DNA of 64,000 nucleotides from Paenibacillus oryzisoli (GCF_001653565.1 NZ_LYPB01000073.1:349508-413507), one strand, 5' to 3'; counted from the first letter of the stretch, positions 44,002 to 53,030 are shown. Translations and numbers: made by a program. Notes: generated by a model from the letters alone, not told the origin.

Positions 44002-44724
44002 TTAACTAAGTAGTTTGCGCAACCTAGCAATATTATCCCCACCAATCACTTTCGCCAGCTTCACCTTGATCTGGCCCTTCCACCTTGCCTTCAGCGGCAG
44101 CCAACTCTTGTAGAAATGGTGCATAGCATAAGTATCTCCCGTTGTTAGGGTTCTGCAATTGATATAGTCATAAGGGGAAAAATACGTCTGGGGGTAGAAC
44201 GCCGCAATCCCATCTAACTCTTGATATTCACCATTCGCTTTGACTCCCCAGTCGCTAAGTATCTTGGTAATCAAAGCCACATTGGTTAATGAGTCATAGG
44301 TACCATCCGAGCGTATGAAGTTTTTATTCGTATAGGAATCCAAGAAAACCTGGATTAACTTGTTCTGCGGGGCAGCTCCGATCGTGGAAGTAGCAATGTA
44401 ATTCTCTTGCTCGAAACCCCAAAAGGAGTCATGATGCAATAAATCATCAAAGGGTTTGAATACTTCTACATCCGTGTCTAAGTAAATCCCACCAAAGTGA
44501 TAGAGTGCATAGACCCTTACATAATCGCTAACGAAAGCATACTTCCCTGCTTGATAAGCCTCTTTCACATAGGGATTGCTGTTCAGATCAAAATTACTAT
44601 CGTTCCACTCTATGAATTGATATCCAGGTAGTTGAAGATGCCAGCTTTGTATGCATCGCTTCACGATATCCGGCTTTTCATTATGTCCAAACCAGCAGTA
44701 GTGAATAGTTTTGGGAATTTTCAT
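44002..44724 (-). CDS. GT32-type capsular polysaccharide glycosyltransferase
   Basis: About 240 residues beginning MKIPKTIHYCWFGHNEKPDI, with YAFVSDYVRVYALYHFGGIY and LDTDVEVFKPFD, the DxD sugar-binding motif of family GT32 (OCH1-like) proteins. ATG 44724 has AGAGG six bases upstream, so ten extra residues from 44754 are not used. It is the first gene of the second EPS operon and lies 70 bases from its SinR-controlled promoter. Confidence 0.92.
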   Translation of the reverse strand: MKIPKTIHYCWFGHNEKPDIVKRCIQSWHLQLPGYQFIEWNDSNFDLNSNPYVKEAYQAGKYAFVSDYVRVYALYHFGGIYLDTDVEVFKPFDDLLHHDSFWGFEQENYIATSTIGAAPQNKLIQVFLDSYTNKNFIRSDGTYDSLTNVALITKILSDWGVKANGEYQELDGIAAFYPQTYFSPYDYINCRTLTTGDTYAMHHFYKSWLPLKARWKGQIKVKLAKVIGGDNIARLRKLLS

Positions 44725-44759
44725 GGGATACCTCTCTCCTCTTTCGAGAAACATAAAAA

Positions 44760-44775
44760 GTTCTTAATAAAGAAC
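44760..44775. promoter_or_regulatory. SinR-type operator downstream of the second EPS promoter
   Basis: GTTCTTAATAAAGAAC is a near-perfect palindrome lying 15 bases past the -10 box of the promoter at 44790-44818. It could hold a second SinR dimer 36 bases centre-to-centre from the promoter operator. A third, degenerate copy ends in AGAGAAC at 44836-44842. Confidence 0.72.
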
Positions 44776-44789
44776 CTTTACTTATCTCA

Positions 44790-44818
44790 AGTATAGTTCT
44801 TTATAAAGAACATGTCAA
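44790..44818 (-). promoter_or_regulatory. Promoter of the second EPS operon with SinR operator filling the spacer
   Basis: Minus strand: TTGACA (-35, 44813-44818), a 17-base spacer made of T plus GTTCTTTATAAAGAAC (44796-44811), and TATACT (-10, 44790-44795). The architecture is the same as at 26487-26515. Confidence 0.85.
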
Positions 44819-44875
44819 CACCATTGTACTTCAATAGAGAACGTTTACATACAGCTTGGTATTGCCATAGCTTGC

Positions 44876-46063
44876 CTATGACAACACATGTTTTTTTGTT
44901 TTTCTCCATGTCCACAGGAAAGGTCGTAAAGGAAAGTAGAGTACGTGTAAGGGCTGAGGCAATTTTAATGTTTCAGCGTCCTCCGGATACGGATATAAAA
45001 AGCTTAATACAAATAACGCTTTCTGCCAGTACGTCATTAAGGAAAATAGATGACGTTTATGATACTTTGAAATATGTTCTGGAACGGGATCCGTATGAAG
45101 ATTCACTTTTTGATGAATGTAGAAATAAGCATCCTTCGCGAGATTTTCTCCTCGTCTAGCCATAGCGATAGACTCAAGCTCACTGGTTATCGGTGTTTGT
45201 AGCAGCTTAACGGCTAGTATGATTGCTTGTGCAGCAATATGCTTCTGACTATATTTCTTCAGTTGATACTTAAGCTTATCGTACGCCAGATCCTGTCTAA
45301 GAATCCGGTCGATATCCGCGAGCCAGCGTAATCGTGACCAGCCGTGACGAGCACCGTGCGACGCAAGAAATAGCAATAAATCCTCTCTTCCTAAATAATA
45401 GACAGGATGTTTGGCGAAGGAACACTTTCGTTTACCTTCCCAGAGTTCATTGAACGTAGGTTCCTTCCCTGGACCGGGGCCTAATCTCCAATGAATTTCG
45501 AGTTTAACGCCCTTCTGCGGATGTTTATACGTGATGTGATGATGCCGCCATTTCCAATCGCCAAGAATCGTTTTGTACACGTCCTCTTTCACATAACCTA
45601 GTCCAATAAGCATGGCTTCTGCTTGCATCAGGTTATCAATTGGAATAAGGATATCTAAATCGCTGCAAGTACGGAGTGATACATCCCCATATAGATCTTC
45701 TGCTAGCACCGGCCCCTTAAGAACTAAGACACGAATGTCGGCTTCTTCGAAGTGTTTGGAAATACTCCCCATCTCCGAGCTTAAATGCAGCATAGAGAAC
45801 GTGTTGCGTTGATAGTCTTTCTGCAGTTGTTTTATGACATAGGCTGGAATGCGCTCGTCATCCATTTGCCTAAGCTTGTCATATACATTTGGATACACGC
45901 GATGATGTCTTGTCAGCACAAGCAACTCGTCCCAATCCATGTCTTTGAGATCTTCATTCCCAATAGGGAGTTGCTTTTCGCCTGACGGCATATGCATGAG
46001 TGCGAGCAGCAAAGTTAATTCTTTGGAAAATAGTGTGGATGTCGCTTGCGAACTGATAATCAT
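44876..46063 (-). CDS. Nucleotidyltransferase-like protein of the lasso peptide operon
   Basis: The 395-residue protein has IRVLVLKGPVLAEDLYGDVS followed by LRTCSDLDILIP, a nucleotidyltransferase-type metal site (DLD), then KLEIHWRL and a helical C-terminal half with SHGARHGWSRLRWLADIDRI. Proteins of this family are common in paeninodin-type lasso clusters, where their role is not well defined. It is the last gene of the operon and has a paralogue at 52023. AGGAGGATC precedes the ATG. Confidence 0.82.
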   Translation of the reverse strand: MIISSQATSTLFSKELTLLLALMHMPSGEKQLPIGNEDLKDMDWDELLVLTRHHRVYPNVYDKLRQMDDERIPAYVIKQLQKDYQRNTFSMLHLSSEMGSISKHFEEADIRVLVLKGPVLAEDLYGDVSLRTCSDLDILIPIDNLMQAEAMLIGLGYVKEDVYKTILGDWKWRHHHITYKHPQKGVKLEIHWRLGPGPGKEPTFNELWEGKRKCSFAKHPVYYLGREDLLLFLASHGARHGWSRLRWLADIDRILRQDLAYDKLKYQLKKYSQKHIAAQAIILAVKLLQTPITSELESIAMARRGENLAKDAYFYIHQKVNLHTDPVPEHISKYHKRHLFSLMTYWQKALFVLSFLYPYPEDAETLKLPQPLHVLYFPLRPFLWTWRKTKKHVLS

Positions 46064-46084
46064 CTCGATCCTCCTAACCTCATT

Positions 46085-46540
46085 CTATCTGTTGCAATGA
46101 TTTGCGAATTTCCCAACAACAACATAACCATCCTTCCCCTCCGCGCCGGTAATGAAGAAGGGACCGCTCCGAAGCCAGGCATGCGCAATCATTTTACCCG
46201 TTTCATCTTTACGCGTACCCATATAAAGCGTAGAGGAAATTTCGCGTCTCTTTAACATTTTCATAGCTGCGATCGCCCTGACTAGGCACTTACTTTCCCA
46301 TACTGTATGACGACTGATGATCCCAATGGCATCATGAATCTGGATGAGATCGACTTTCCGAATATTAGGTTGATCTTGCACTGATTCCTCCATAGATTTA
46401 CCTAACGAAGGCGCTATCTTGGCAAAAGGAACCGATATGAGAATCCTGGCCCATGCCAAATAAATAAATGCCTCTACAAATAGAAACATTGTCTTCCTAT
46501 TTAATGAGAAGAACTTTCGCATAAACGTTATCTTTACCAT
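46085..46540 (-). CDS. Lasso peptide B2 leader protease (transglutaminase-like)
   Basis: About 151 residues. The C-terminal half carries WESKCLVRAIAAMKMLKRRE with the catalytic Cys and GKMIAHAWLRSGPFFITGAE with the catalytic His, the pattern of the lasso B2 Cys protease that removes the leader. ATG 46540 has GGATGGAG six bases upstream; nearby in-frame ATGs are alternatives. It works with the RRE protein encoded at 48375-48683 in a split B1/B2 arrangement, as usual in Bacillota. Confidence 0.92.
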   Translation of the reverse strand: MVKITFMRKFFSLNRKTMFLFVEAFIYLAWARILISVPFAKIAPSLGKSMEESVQDQPNIRKVDLIQIHDAIGIISRHTVWESKCLVRAIAAMKMLKRREISSTLYMGTRKDETGKMIAHAWLRSGPFFITGAEGKDGYVVVGKFANHCNR

Positions 46541-46575
46541 CATTGACTCCATCCAAATAATCAATATGAATGCTA

Positions 46576-48378
46576 TTAGCCATTCTTTCGTATCACATTC
46601 TGACTATCAACTAGATGATTCAGCAAACTTCTCTTTTCATTAGCAAGTTGACTGAAGATCCCCCGCTGAACGATGGCTCCTTGATCAATAACAAGAACTT
46701 GATCAGCATTGCGAATCGTGGACAAGCGATGGGCAATCACGATGATTGTCATTTTACCCTTTAACAAATCCAATGCTTCTTGAATTAGGGTCTCATTGTC
46801 CGTATCGAGTGCACTAGTCGCCTCATCCAATACAAGAATGGATGGTTTGCGCAGTATCGCTCTTGCCAATACAAGTCTTTGACGCTCGCCACCGGATAAT
46901 CGAACCCCACGATCACCAATTGCTGTGTCCAAACCTTGAGGGAGCTTCGCAACAAATTCGGCTGAGGCCGAGAACACAAGCGCATCATGGATTTCATCTT
47001 CGGTAGCGTCTGGTTTAACCAACAGCAAATTCTCCCTTATACTTGCATTGAACAAGAAGGGATCCTGCGATACATAACTAATGGAGGCACGGAACGATAA
47101 TAAGCGCTCTTGTGTCAATGGCACGCTATCCACCAAAACATGCCCTTCTTCTGGCAGCATAAGGCCCATTAGGATGTCAATTAATGTACTTTTCCCTGCT
47201 CCTGAACGCCCTACGATCGCAGTCATTCGATTAACTGGAATTTGTAAATTGATGTCACGTAGTGCATACACGGATTGATTCCGGTTATAGCGGAAATAAA
47301 CGTGCTGACATTCTATATGATCCTTTAACGCAATAGGCTCGATTGGAGAAGCCTTCTTAATGGTAAATTCTTGTGATTCTGCACATTCATCATGAAGCAA
47401 TTTCAGTGCTGTGAAGGCAGGAACCGAAGCGGCTATGGTCTCCATATTCGTTTGGATCCCATTCAATCGAGGCCACAACCTTGAAAAGATTAGAATAATT
47501 AATAATAACTGTTCTAACTGTGACTGGAAGATGCCAACGGAAAGGAATATGAAGAGCGCGATAAAAAGTGCCGCTGCCGTCTGATACACGAATTGCGATG
47601 TATTCTTCAATCTGACGTGAGCAAGCTGCTCTTGTTGTATTCGACTATCTATGTCCTTCATCCAAATCATACGGGAATGCTCTAGCATATTACTCTTAAT
47701 GTCTTTTATTCCGTTTAATTGATCGGTAATACCCGCGAGGTAATGTTTCCCCAAGTCCATGGAATTCTGCCCGATGACTTGGGATCTACGTACGAATTTC
47801 CGAAAAATAATCGCGACAGCCAACCCGCAAATCAAGACAAAAATGGCTAACTTTGCAGATAACCAGAAAGCTAAAGCAATTTGGATCCCCGTAAAAATAA
47901 GTGAAGTAACCATCTGTAATCCAGCGTTAATTCCACCACTGACACCAGCTATTTCAGCCGTCAATGAATTTACATAATCTGATTTTCTACGTTTCAAGTG
48001 AAAGTCCCATTTTGCCTGCAACAATGAGCTAAACGTATCCAATCTAACTCGATGCATAAACCCCTGGTGAATCTTCGTATTCCCTTCGGTAATCATCCAT
48101 TTCATCAAACCTTGACCTAGTACGAGTAGGACATAAATGCCTAATATAAGGGTTAAGCCCCAGATACGTGGCAATTCTCGTAGGAAATCAAAAGCGGCTG
48201 ATATCGGAATATGCGTAACAGATAAGTCAAAGATTCCACTCATATTCAACATCGGAAGGAGCATAATAATGCCAATTCCTTCGAATAGACTAATGAGAAT
48301 CATACCCAGAAGACTTACATACAACTTCTTGCCTGTATTGGCATACAATCGTTTGGTCCAGTAAATAATGGCTTTCAA
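46576..48378 (-). CDS. ABC transporter, lasso peptide exporter/immunity (D protein)
   Basis: The 600-residue half-transporter has six membrane helices up to residue 320 and a nucleotide-binding domain with VGRSGAGKSTLIDILMGLML (Walker A), LSGGERQRLVLARAIL (signature), and LVLDEATSALD (Walker B). It starts at a TTG that overlaps the TGA of the RRE gene. In lasso loci the D transporter exports the mature peptide and often gives self-resistance. Confidence 0.92.
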   Translation of the reverse strand: MKAIIYWTKRLYANTGKKLYVSLLGMILISLFEGIGIIMLLPMLNMSGIFDLSVTHIPISAAFDFLRELPRIWGLTLILGIYVLLVLGQGLMKWMITEGNTKIHQGFMHRVRLDTFSSLLQAKWDFHLKRRKSDYVNSLTAEIAGVSGGINAGLQMVTSLIFTGIQIALAFWLSAKLAIFVLICGLAVAIIFRKFVRRSQVIGQNSMDLGKHYLAGITDQLNGIKDIKSNMLEHSRMIWMKDIDSRIQQEQLAHVRLKNTSQFVYQTAAALFIALFIFLSVGIFQSQLEQLLLIILIFSRLWPRLNGIQTNMETIAASVPAFTALKLLHDECAESQEFTIKKASPIEPIALKDHIECQHVYFRYNRNQSVYALRDINLQIPVNRMTAIVGRSGAGKSTLIDILMGLMLPEEGHVLVDSVPLTQERLLSFRASISYVSQDPFLFNASIRENLLLVKPDATEDEIHDALVFSASAEFVAKLPQGLDTAIGDRGVRLSGGERQRLVLARAILRKPSILVLDEATSALDTDNETLIQEALDLLKGKMTIIVIAHRLSTIRNADQVLVIDQGAIVQRGIFSQLANEKRSLLNHLVDSQNVIRKNG

Positions 48379-48683
48379 CGTACATCCCCTGTTTCTATAC
48401 GAAGAATTAGCCCCTCTTTAGCCATATGTTCTAGAAACGCAACTACCTGGCCTTCGCAAACAGATCGCTCAACATTGTATTCTCCCATTAATTTATGAAC
48501 GAGATGTTCTACTTGTATGGGTTCTTGAATCATATCCCAAATGATGCCGCCAACTGACCCCAAATTGTAGTATTTTCCATTCTCGATACTTAACATTACC
48601 TTTTCTCCCCCCATATCGCTTACGATATGGCCGTCCTTCTGAACAACTTGTTGGGTTAAATCAATGGTTTGATTGGATATCAT
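48375..48683 (-). CDS. PqqD-like RiPP recognition element (lasso B1)
   Basis: The 102-residue protein has the PqqD fold pattern: beta strands with VMLSIENGKYYNLGSVGGII followed by helices WDMIQEPIQVEHLVHKLMGE and FLEHMAKEGLI. It should bind the leader of the precursor at its W-x-x-P motif and present it to the B2 protease and cyclase. AGGAGG precedes the ATG. Overlaps at both ends show tight translational coupling in the operon. Confidence 0.92.
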   Translation of the reverse strand: MISNQTIDLTQQVVQKDGHIVSDMGGEKVMLSIENGKYYNLGSVGGIIWDMIQEPIQVEHLVHKLMGEYNVERSVCEGQVVAFLEHMAKEGLILRIETGDVR

Positions 48684-49618
48684 GAGATATGCCTCCTATT
48701 AATTGTTGTAATGATTGTAGATACGAGATCTGGTGCCGTAAATTTAGATACAGGGCGTTCTAATCGATAGAGGCTTAGCTTATTCACGAGCTTAGCCGTC
48801 ATGTCAAAATGCCAAGATGACAGGTTCAACCTATGAACTAAAAAATTTCGAAAGGTGTGATGGTACAACATGGATAAGCATTCGAGATTAGGCATCCGCC
48901 CAATCGCCACGTGCTCCCCATCGGATTTGACTAATTCGAAAATCCCTGCGATGGGTACAGGCTTTGACTCATAATTCGATGCAACAGGGATTGAAAATTT
49001 GGTTTCCCTTTTAAATAACGGGCGATAACCAGCTGATTCCATTCCGAAGTGATCCATGCTTTCTTGCCATAGTTTCTGCTGCGGATAAGAAGGTGTTACA
49101 TAGGCTGTTTGTTGATCGGATGAGAAGGAAATGGCAATGACGTCATCACTTAATAACGGATAACCTTGCTTCATAATGGCGGATGCAAGCGTCGATTTGC
49201 CAGCTCCTGAATCACCCACGATCGCATAGGCATTTCCTTCAATAACAACTGCACTACCGTGTAAAGGAAGAATCTTTCTTTGAAGCAACAGCGCTCCCAT
49301 ACAAGATCCTAATATATAAAGCCTAATTTCATCCTTGTCTGAGCCAATGGCGGGTGAAATGAGAATCTTATTTCCATGTTCAATGTAAAAAATACCTAAA
49401 TGAGGAATTTGAAAAATGACGCTTCCCTCACGAACCGTATACTTCCCAAGTTCCGCTTCCATGCTAATCCATAATTGGGATAGATCCGCAATCTCAATGG
49501 TAATATCAGGAGAACCCTGAATGTCATTTAGTTGTACTAACTCAGGTAAGTGAATCGTACTTACCACGGTAAATCCAAAAGCTCGATAATACATGTCTTT
49601 TACAGTACTTATCATCAT
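48680..49618 (-). CDS. HPr-kinase-like precursor kinase (PaeK type)
   Basis: About 312 residues. The C-terminal part contains ILPLHGSAVVIEGNAYAIVG, DSGAGKSTLASAIMKQGYP (P-loop) and LLSDDVIAISFS, as in HPr kinase relatives. In the paeninodin cluster such a kinase phosphorylates the C-terminal Ser of the lasso precursor; the precursor here also ends in Ser. The start at 49618 (GGAG six bases upstream) is chosen because the longer frame from 49702 would run through a terminator hairpin. Confidence 0.88.
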   Translation of the reverse strand: MMISTVKDMYYRAFGFTVVSTIHLPELVQLNDIQGSPDITIEIADLSQLWISMEAELGKYTVREGSVIFQIPHLGIFYIEHGNKILISPAIGSDKDEIRLYILGSCMGALLLQRKILPLHGSAVVIEGNAYAIVGDSGAGKSTLASAIMKQGYPLLSDDVIAISFSSDQQTAYVTPSYPQQKLWQESMDHFGMESAGYRPLFKRETKFSIPVASNYESKPVPIAGIFELVKSDGEHVAIGRMPNLECLSMLYHHTFRNFLVHRLNLSSWHFDMTAKLVNKLSLYRLERPVSKFTAPDLVSTIITTINRRHIS

Positions 49619-49655
49619 TTCCCACTCCAAGCTTTGTCTTCTAAATTCTGATATT

Positions 49656-49693
49656 TTTAAAAAACGAGCCCTCATACTTTCCAGTATAAGGGC
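49656..49693 (-). terminator. Terminator between the lasso precursor gene and kinase gene
   Basis: GCCCTTATACT and AGTATGAGGGC form an 11-bp stem with a 4-base loop, followed on the minus strand by TCGTTTTTT. It would partly terminate transcription after the precursor gene and so raise precursor over enzyme levels. Confidence 0.85.
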
Positions 49694-49730
49694 TTTTAAC
49701 ACAGGAATTTTGAAGGTTATGTAACTTGAC

Positions 49731-49859
49731 CTAGCTAGGCCCCATTAGGTGTTCTGTTTGGTTCGTGTCCAAGAAATCCCGTTTTTGGTCCGGAAATCCT
49801 GTCATTGTCATTTTCACATCAAGTACTTCCAATTCTGGTTTTTCCCATGTTTTGTTCAT
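49731..49859 (-). CDS. Lasso peptide precursor, paeninodin-like (42 residues)
   Basis: A 42-residue frame starts MNKTWEKPELEVLDVKMTM with GGGAGGTG just upstream of the ATG. It has the leader features of this class: W5-x-x-P8 for RRE binding and Thr18 at the position two before cleavage. Cleavage after Met19 gives a 23-residue core whose first nine residues, TGFPDQKRD, allow a ring between Thr1 and Asp9, and whose tail ends in Met-Gly-Pro-Ser. Paeninodin likewise has a non-Gly first residue, Asp9 and a C-terminal Ser. Cleavage one residue later (Gly1, Asp8) is less likely. It lies 14 bases after the cyclase gene. Confidence 0.9.
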   Translation of the reverse strand: MNKTWEKPELEVLDVKMTMTGFPDQKRDFLDTNQTEHLMGPS

Positions 49860-49873
49860 ATACTCACCTCCCT

Positions 49874-51817
49874 TCAAGCATTTTTTTGTAAGAATCTGTA
49901 CATAATTAAACTTCGCATTAGAATGCTATAATCTGCGTCGAATGGATTATTCGGCCGCGTGGTACCCTGAATTCTAGCTATTGCTTCCTTGACAACTGGA
50001 ATGTTAATGTATGACGAGATTTGAGGGTCATCGGCAAGCTGCTGCAATTCTTCGATAAATGATTGCCAGTCCGGCACCATGCGATGAATGCCATCCGCCC
50101 CTTGAACACCTCGAACTCGCTGATTTAATCTCACTTTATCCGGTAATAAGCCTTTGGTCGATCTCCTGATCAAGGCCCGATCCATACCGTCTTTCACGGT
50201 CTGGTTCTCAGGAACAGAGAGACAGAACTTAATCACTCGCAAATCATTCGATGGATCTCGATTCCAGACTCCGTAACGCAGCGATGATTTGGTGCCACAA
50301 GTACCATTTAGATTCCAGACAAACGTTTGTTCAAAGTGTTTTTTTCTCGTCTCGAAAATATTGGACGGACTTGTAAACCCATTTGAATCAATATCGTATG
50401 CCTGCAGCTTGTTGTAAACATCGGTTCGCTGGGCAAGATCAGGATGGATCAGCTTCGGGAAGTGATAGTTTACTTGCTGCCCGTTTCCGCGATTCATGAA
50501 CGGATATGCCTTTTGAGCGACAGCTTTCATGAACCTTGTCTTTTTTACACCATTATTAGCGCTGTACATTTCCATTTCTCTAAAAAGACGAATCCACTTC
50601 ATTTCTTTCAATAGGGAAGCGTAATGGGATAAGGCAGGACCCCATGAGATTGTATTATTTCCTCTGGCCCCACTTAAGAGTATTCCTACACCTTGCTTCT
50701 GCGCCTTCTCATAGATGCCATTAATCCAGTAGGAATTCTCAAAAATTTTATAGGGCATTTCCAACATCTCCAGCCAATCATCCACTTCGGTTAAGGCGCT
50801 CTTCCCTTTAAAATCTAAATAGTTATCATTGATGTTCCCAACATGATTGACAGTCGAATGGATGTACGGTCTTTCGTCCGCTACTTCACTTTTAGGTGTC
50901 CAATCGATATAATCATCTACTGGTATATAGCTGTACGTATGTAATTTGTTATTTTTCTTATGCAACTCTCTAGCCGCCAAACTAACGATTGTACCAGAGT
51001 CAAGTCCCCCGCTTAAGAAGGCTCCAACCTGACGATGCGTTCGCAGCCGAGATTGGATCGCTTGTTGAAACACATCCAGAAACGCCTCTTCATAATCTTT
51101 ATCTGACTTTAACTTCAATCGTTCTTCTTGCTGCGTAATTTTGCAATATCTCGATACAGTCACTCGCTCACCTTTAATCGAAATCGCATGAGAGGGAGGT
51201 AACTGTTGAATGTCTCTAAACACAGTTGACGCATCGTCAACGCATTCAATTACACCAGGATTGGCTAAGTACTCAGCAATCCAATGTTCATTTATACTTT
51301 TATTAACATGGGGTAAGCTTAGCAAAGGCTGAATGACCGTGCAGAAAGCGAAAGCTTCCTTGTCACAATGATAGTAGAGAGTCCGGCTACCCGAGAAGTC
51401 TCTGGCTCCAAACAGCAGCTGTTTTCTCTCGTCCCAGATCATAAAAGCGAAGTCGCCAATCAAATACTTAGGAGCTTCCTCGCCCCATTTGCTATAGGCT
51501 AGTACAATCAACTCGCTGTCTGTCATCGATTGCTGCCTATTCGCCTCTACTTGTAGAAGGTGGAATAGCTCATCACGGTTATCAATAATCGCATCAGCGG
51601 CTACTACTAATCCTCTTGCTGAATCATAGTATGGATTGCGTTCCCCCACGGATTCCGGTGTAATCCATTGTGAATGGCAGCCCAGGAAAATGTCCTGATC
51701 ATACCATGTCCGCACATCATCTGATGGATACTTCTGCAATCCTTGCATTAACTTTTGGCCATATTCAGTACTCACATGATCTTGTTTGAAATGACGGATC
51801 CCCGTTATTGCACTCAT
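49874..51817 (-). CDS. Lasso cyclase (asparagine-synthetase-like, C protein)
   Basis: About 647 residues from ATG 51817 (GGAGGG nearby). The N-terminal Ntn-hydrolase-like domain begins MSAITGIRHF and lacks the Cys2 needed for glutaminase activity. The synthetase domain has AFLSGGLDSGTIVSLAAREL (PPi loop). The enzyme should activate the Asp9 side chain as an AMP ester and close the macrolactam on the core N-terminus. It is the first gene of the lasso operon and lies behind several SinR-type boxes. Confidence 0.94.
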   Translation of the reverse strand: MSAITGIRHFKQDHVSTEYGQKLMQGLQKYPSDDVRTWYDQDIFLGCHSQWITPESVGERNPYYDSARGLVVAADAIIDNRDELFHLLQVEANRQQSMTDSELIVLAYSKWGEEAPKYLIGDFAFMIWDERKQLLFGARDFSGSRTLYYHCDKEAFAFCTVIQPLLSLPHVNKSINEHWIAEYLANPGVIECVDDASTVFRDIQQLPPSHAISIKGERVTVSRYCKITQQEERLKLKSDKDYEEAFLDVFQQAIQSRLRTHRQVGAFLSGGLDSGTIVSLAARELHKKNNKLHTYSYIPVDDYIDWTPKSEVADERPYIHSTVNHVGNINDNYLDFKGKSALTEVDDWLEMLEMPYKIFENSYWINGIYEKAQKQGVGILLSGARGNNTISWGPALSHYASLLKEMKWIRLFREMEMYSANNGVKKTRFMKAVAQKAYPFMNRGNGQQVNYHFPKLIHPDLAQRTDVYNKLQAYDIDSNGFTSPSNIFETRKKHFEQTFVWNLNGTCGTKSSLRYGVWNRDPSNDLRVIKFCLSVPENQTVKDGMDRALIRRSTKGLLPDKVRLNQRVRGVQGADGIHRMVPDWQSFIEELQQLADDPQISSYINIPVVKEAIARIQGTTRPNNPFDADYSILMRSLIMYRFLQKNA

Positions 51818-51863
51818 ACTTTCCCTCCATAGCCAAATCTCAAAGATAGCATTCTTCCTATAT

Positions 51864-51979
51864 ATTCTTAGTAGAGAACATTTAATGGTGAGTTTCTTAT
51901 ACAAAGAGATGGCGTAAGCTCCTCCTCGTCGTTCTCTGCGTGTTCTCTATCTGCTCTTATTTCGTTCTTTATCAAGAAC
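51864..51979. promoter_or_regulatory. SinR-type operators upstream of the lasso operon
   Basis: ATTCTTAGTAGAGAAC (51864-51879) and GTTCTTTATCAAGAAC (51964-51979) are near-palindromes; between them are two direct half-sites GTTCTCT at 51931-51937 and 51942-51948, eleven bases apart. This cluster lies 47-163 bases before the cyclase start and is like that of the EPS operons. A clean -35/-10 pair was not found. Confidence 0.68.
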
Positions 51980-52022
51980 AATCTCAGAATATCATCTTCT
52001 ATCTCCACTGTCAACAGCCTTA

Positions 52023-53030
52023 TTAAAACTTTTTTATTCTGCTAGAAAACCTTGAATTTACCAATTGTGATAAGGTATGGAACATGGCCACCAAGGTATG
52101 CGAAGCCGAGTCAAAGTTAAAAAATTTGTTAATTATCTTGTTCGCTAATGTCACCAAATAACGGCTGCCAGACGGACTGCTTCCCTTCTTATACGAGACA
52201 GGCAGCTCTTTAACATCCCCGAGATGCGGGAAATGGCCATACACGTTCACTAACGTACGGTGTATCCTTTTTAACGTTTGATGTGACGCTGCATCTTGAA
52301 AGAGCGTTTCAAAGCTAATGTCACCGCCGTGGCGATGGATCATTTGCATAATGTCGATATAATATTTGGGCGAGTCCATATAATGACTCCAACCGTGCAA
52401 ACAGATCATATAGAACGTATGATAGACGGAGAGCTCCTTTACATGCTGGTAAGATGCAAATGGCGTCGCCTGCTCCCAGAATTCACTCATGTTGATATTG
52501 GAGGTTTGTTCCACAAGTACATTCCAATGCAGCTCAACGGTCAATGGAATCGAGCTAGACGGCAATCGTTTGGAGAAACTCCAATGGAAATGGGATGGAG
52601 ACCTCTCTTCCTCGATGACGAACCCAAGAGACTTTAGACATTGAATGGCAGAACCCAATTCGGACTTCTGAATTAATACATCAATATCTGAAGTTGCTCT
52701 AGCACCGAAATGCCCGAAATACTTTTCAGCAAATCGAACACCCTTTAATGGAATCACAGAAATACCAGCTGCTTCGAACTGGCGAAGAATTTGATCCTGT
52801 TGATTCCTGATAAAAAAGTTGAGACAACGCGTCTCATCAAGGAGCTGCTGTAAACGTTCTTGAACAAAAACAGGCACTTCGGCCCATTTTCCCTGCTGAT
52901 GGAGTAAAGTGAACATTTGTGAGCCTAAAGAATACCGGTTAACTTCCTCAAGTGTCCTCTCATATACCATCGAATCCTCTGGAAGAGCAGTATGCGGGTC
53001 ATACAGCGCTTTGATCAAAGGCATCAGCAT
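52023..53030 (-). CDS. Nucleotidyltransferase-like protein of the second RiPP-like locus
   Basis: About 335 residues starting MLMPLIKALYDPHTALPEDS at 53030 (GGAG nine bases upstream). It contains ISVIPLKGVRFAEKYFGHFG, ARATSDIDVLIQKSE (DID metal site) and TVELHWNVLVE, the same pattern as the protein at 44876-46063. The start lies 32 bases inside the end of the ABC transporter gene. Its presence in both peptide loci shows it is part of the conserved kit, though its reaction is unknown. Confidence 0.8.
   Translation of the reverse strand: MLMPLIKALYDPHTALPEDSMVYERTLEEVNRYSLGSQMFTLLHQQGKWAEVPVFVQERLQQLLDETRCLNFFIRNQQDQILRQFEAAGISVIPLKGVRFAEKYFGHFGARATSDIDVLIQKSELGSAIQCLKSLGFVIEEERSPSHFHWSFSKRLPSSSIPLTVELHWNVLVEQTSNINMSEFWEQATPFASYQHVKELSVYHTFYMICLHGWSHYMDSPKYYIDIMQMIHRHGGDISFETLFQDAASHQTLKRIHRTLVNVYGHFPHLGDVKELPVSYKKGSSPSGSRYLVTLANKIINKFFNFDSASHTLVAMFHTLSQLVNSRFSSRIKKF

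Noticed and set aside
49619..49702. Longer start of the lasso kinase at 49702
   Set aside because: This part lies inside a terminator hairpin after the precursor gene; GGAG before the ATG at 49618 fits better.
49749..49931. Plus-strand 60-residue ORF over the lasso precursor
   Set aside because: It is antisense to the precursor and cyclase 3' end and has no ribosome binding site.
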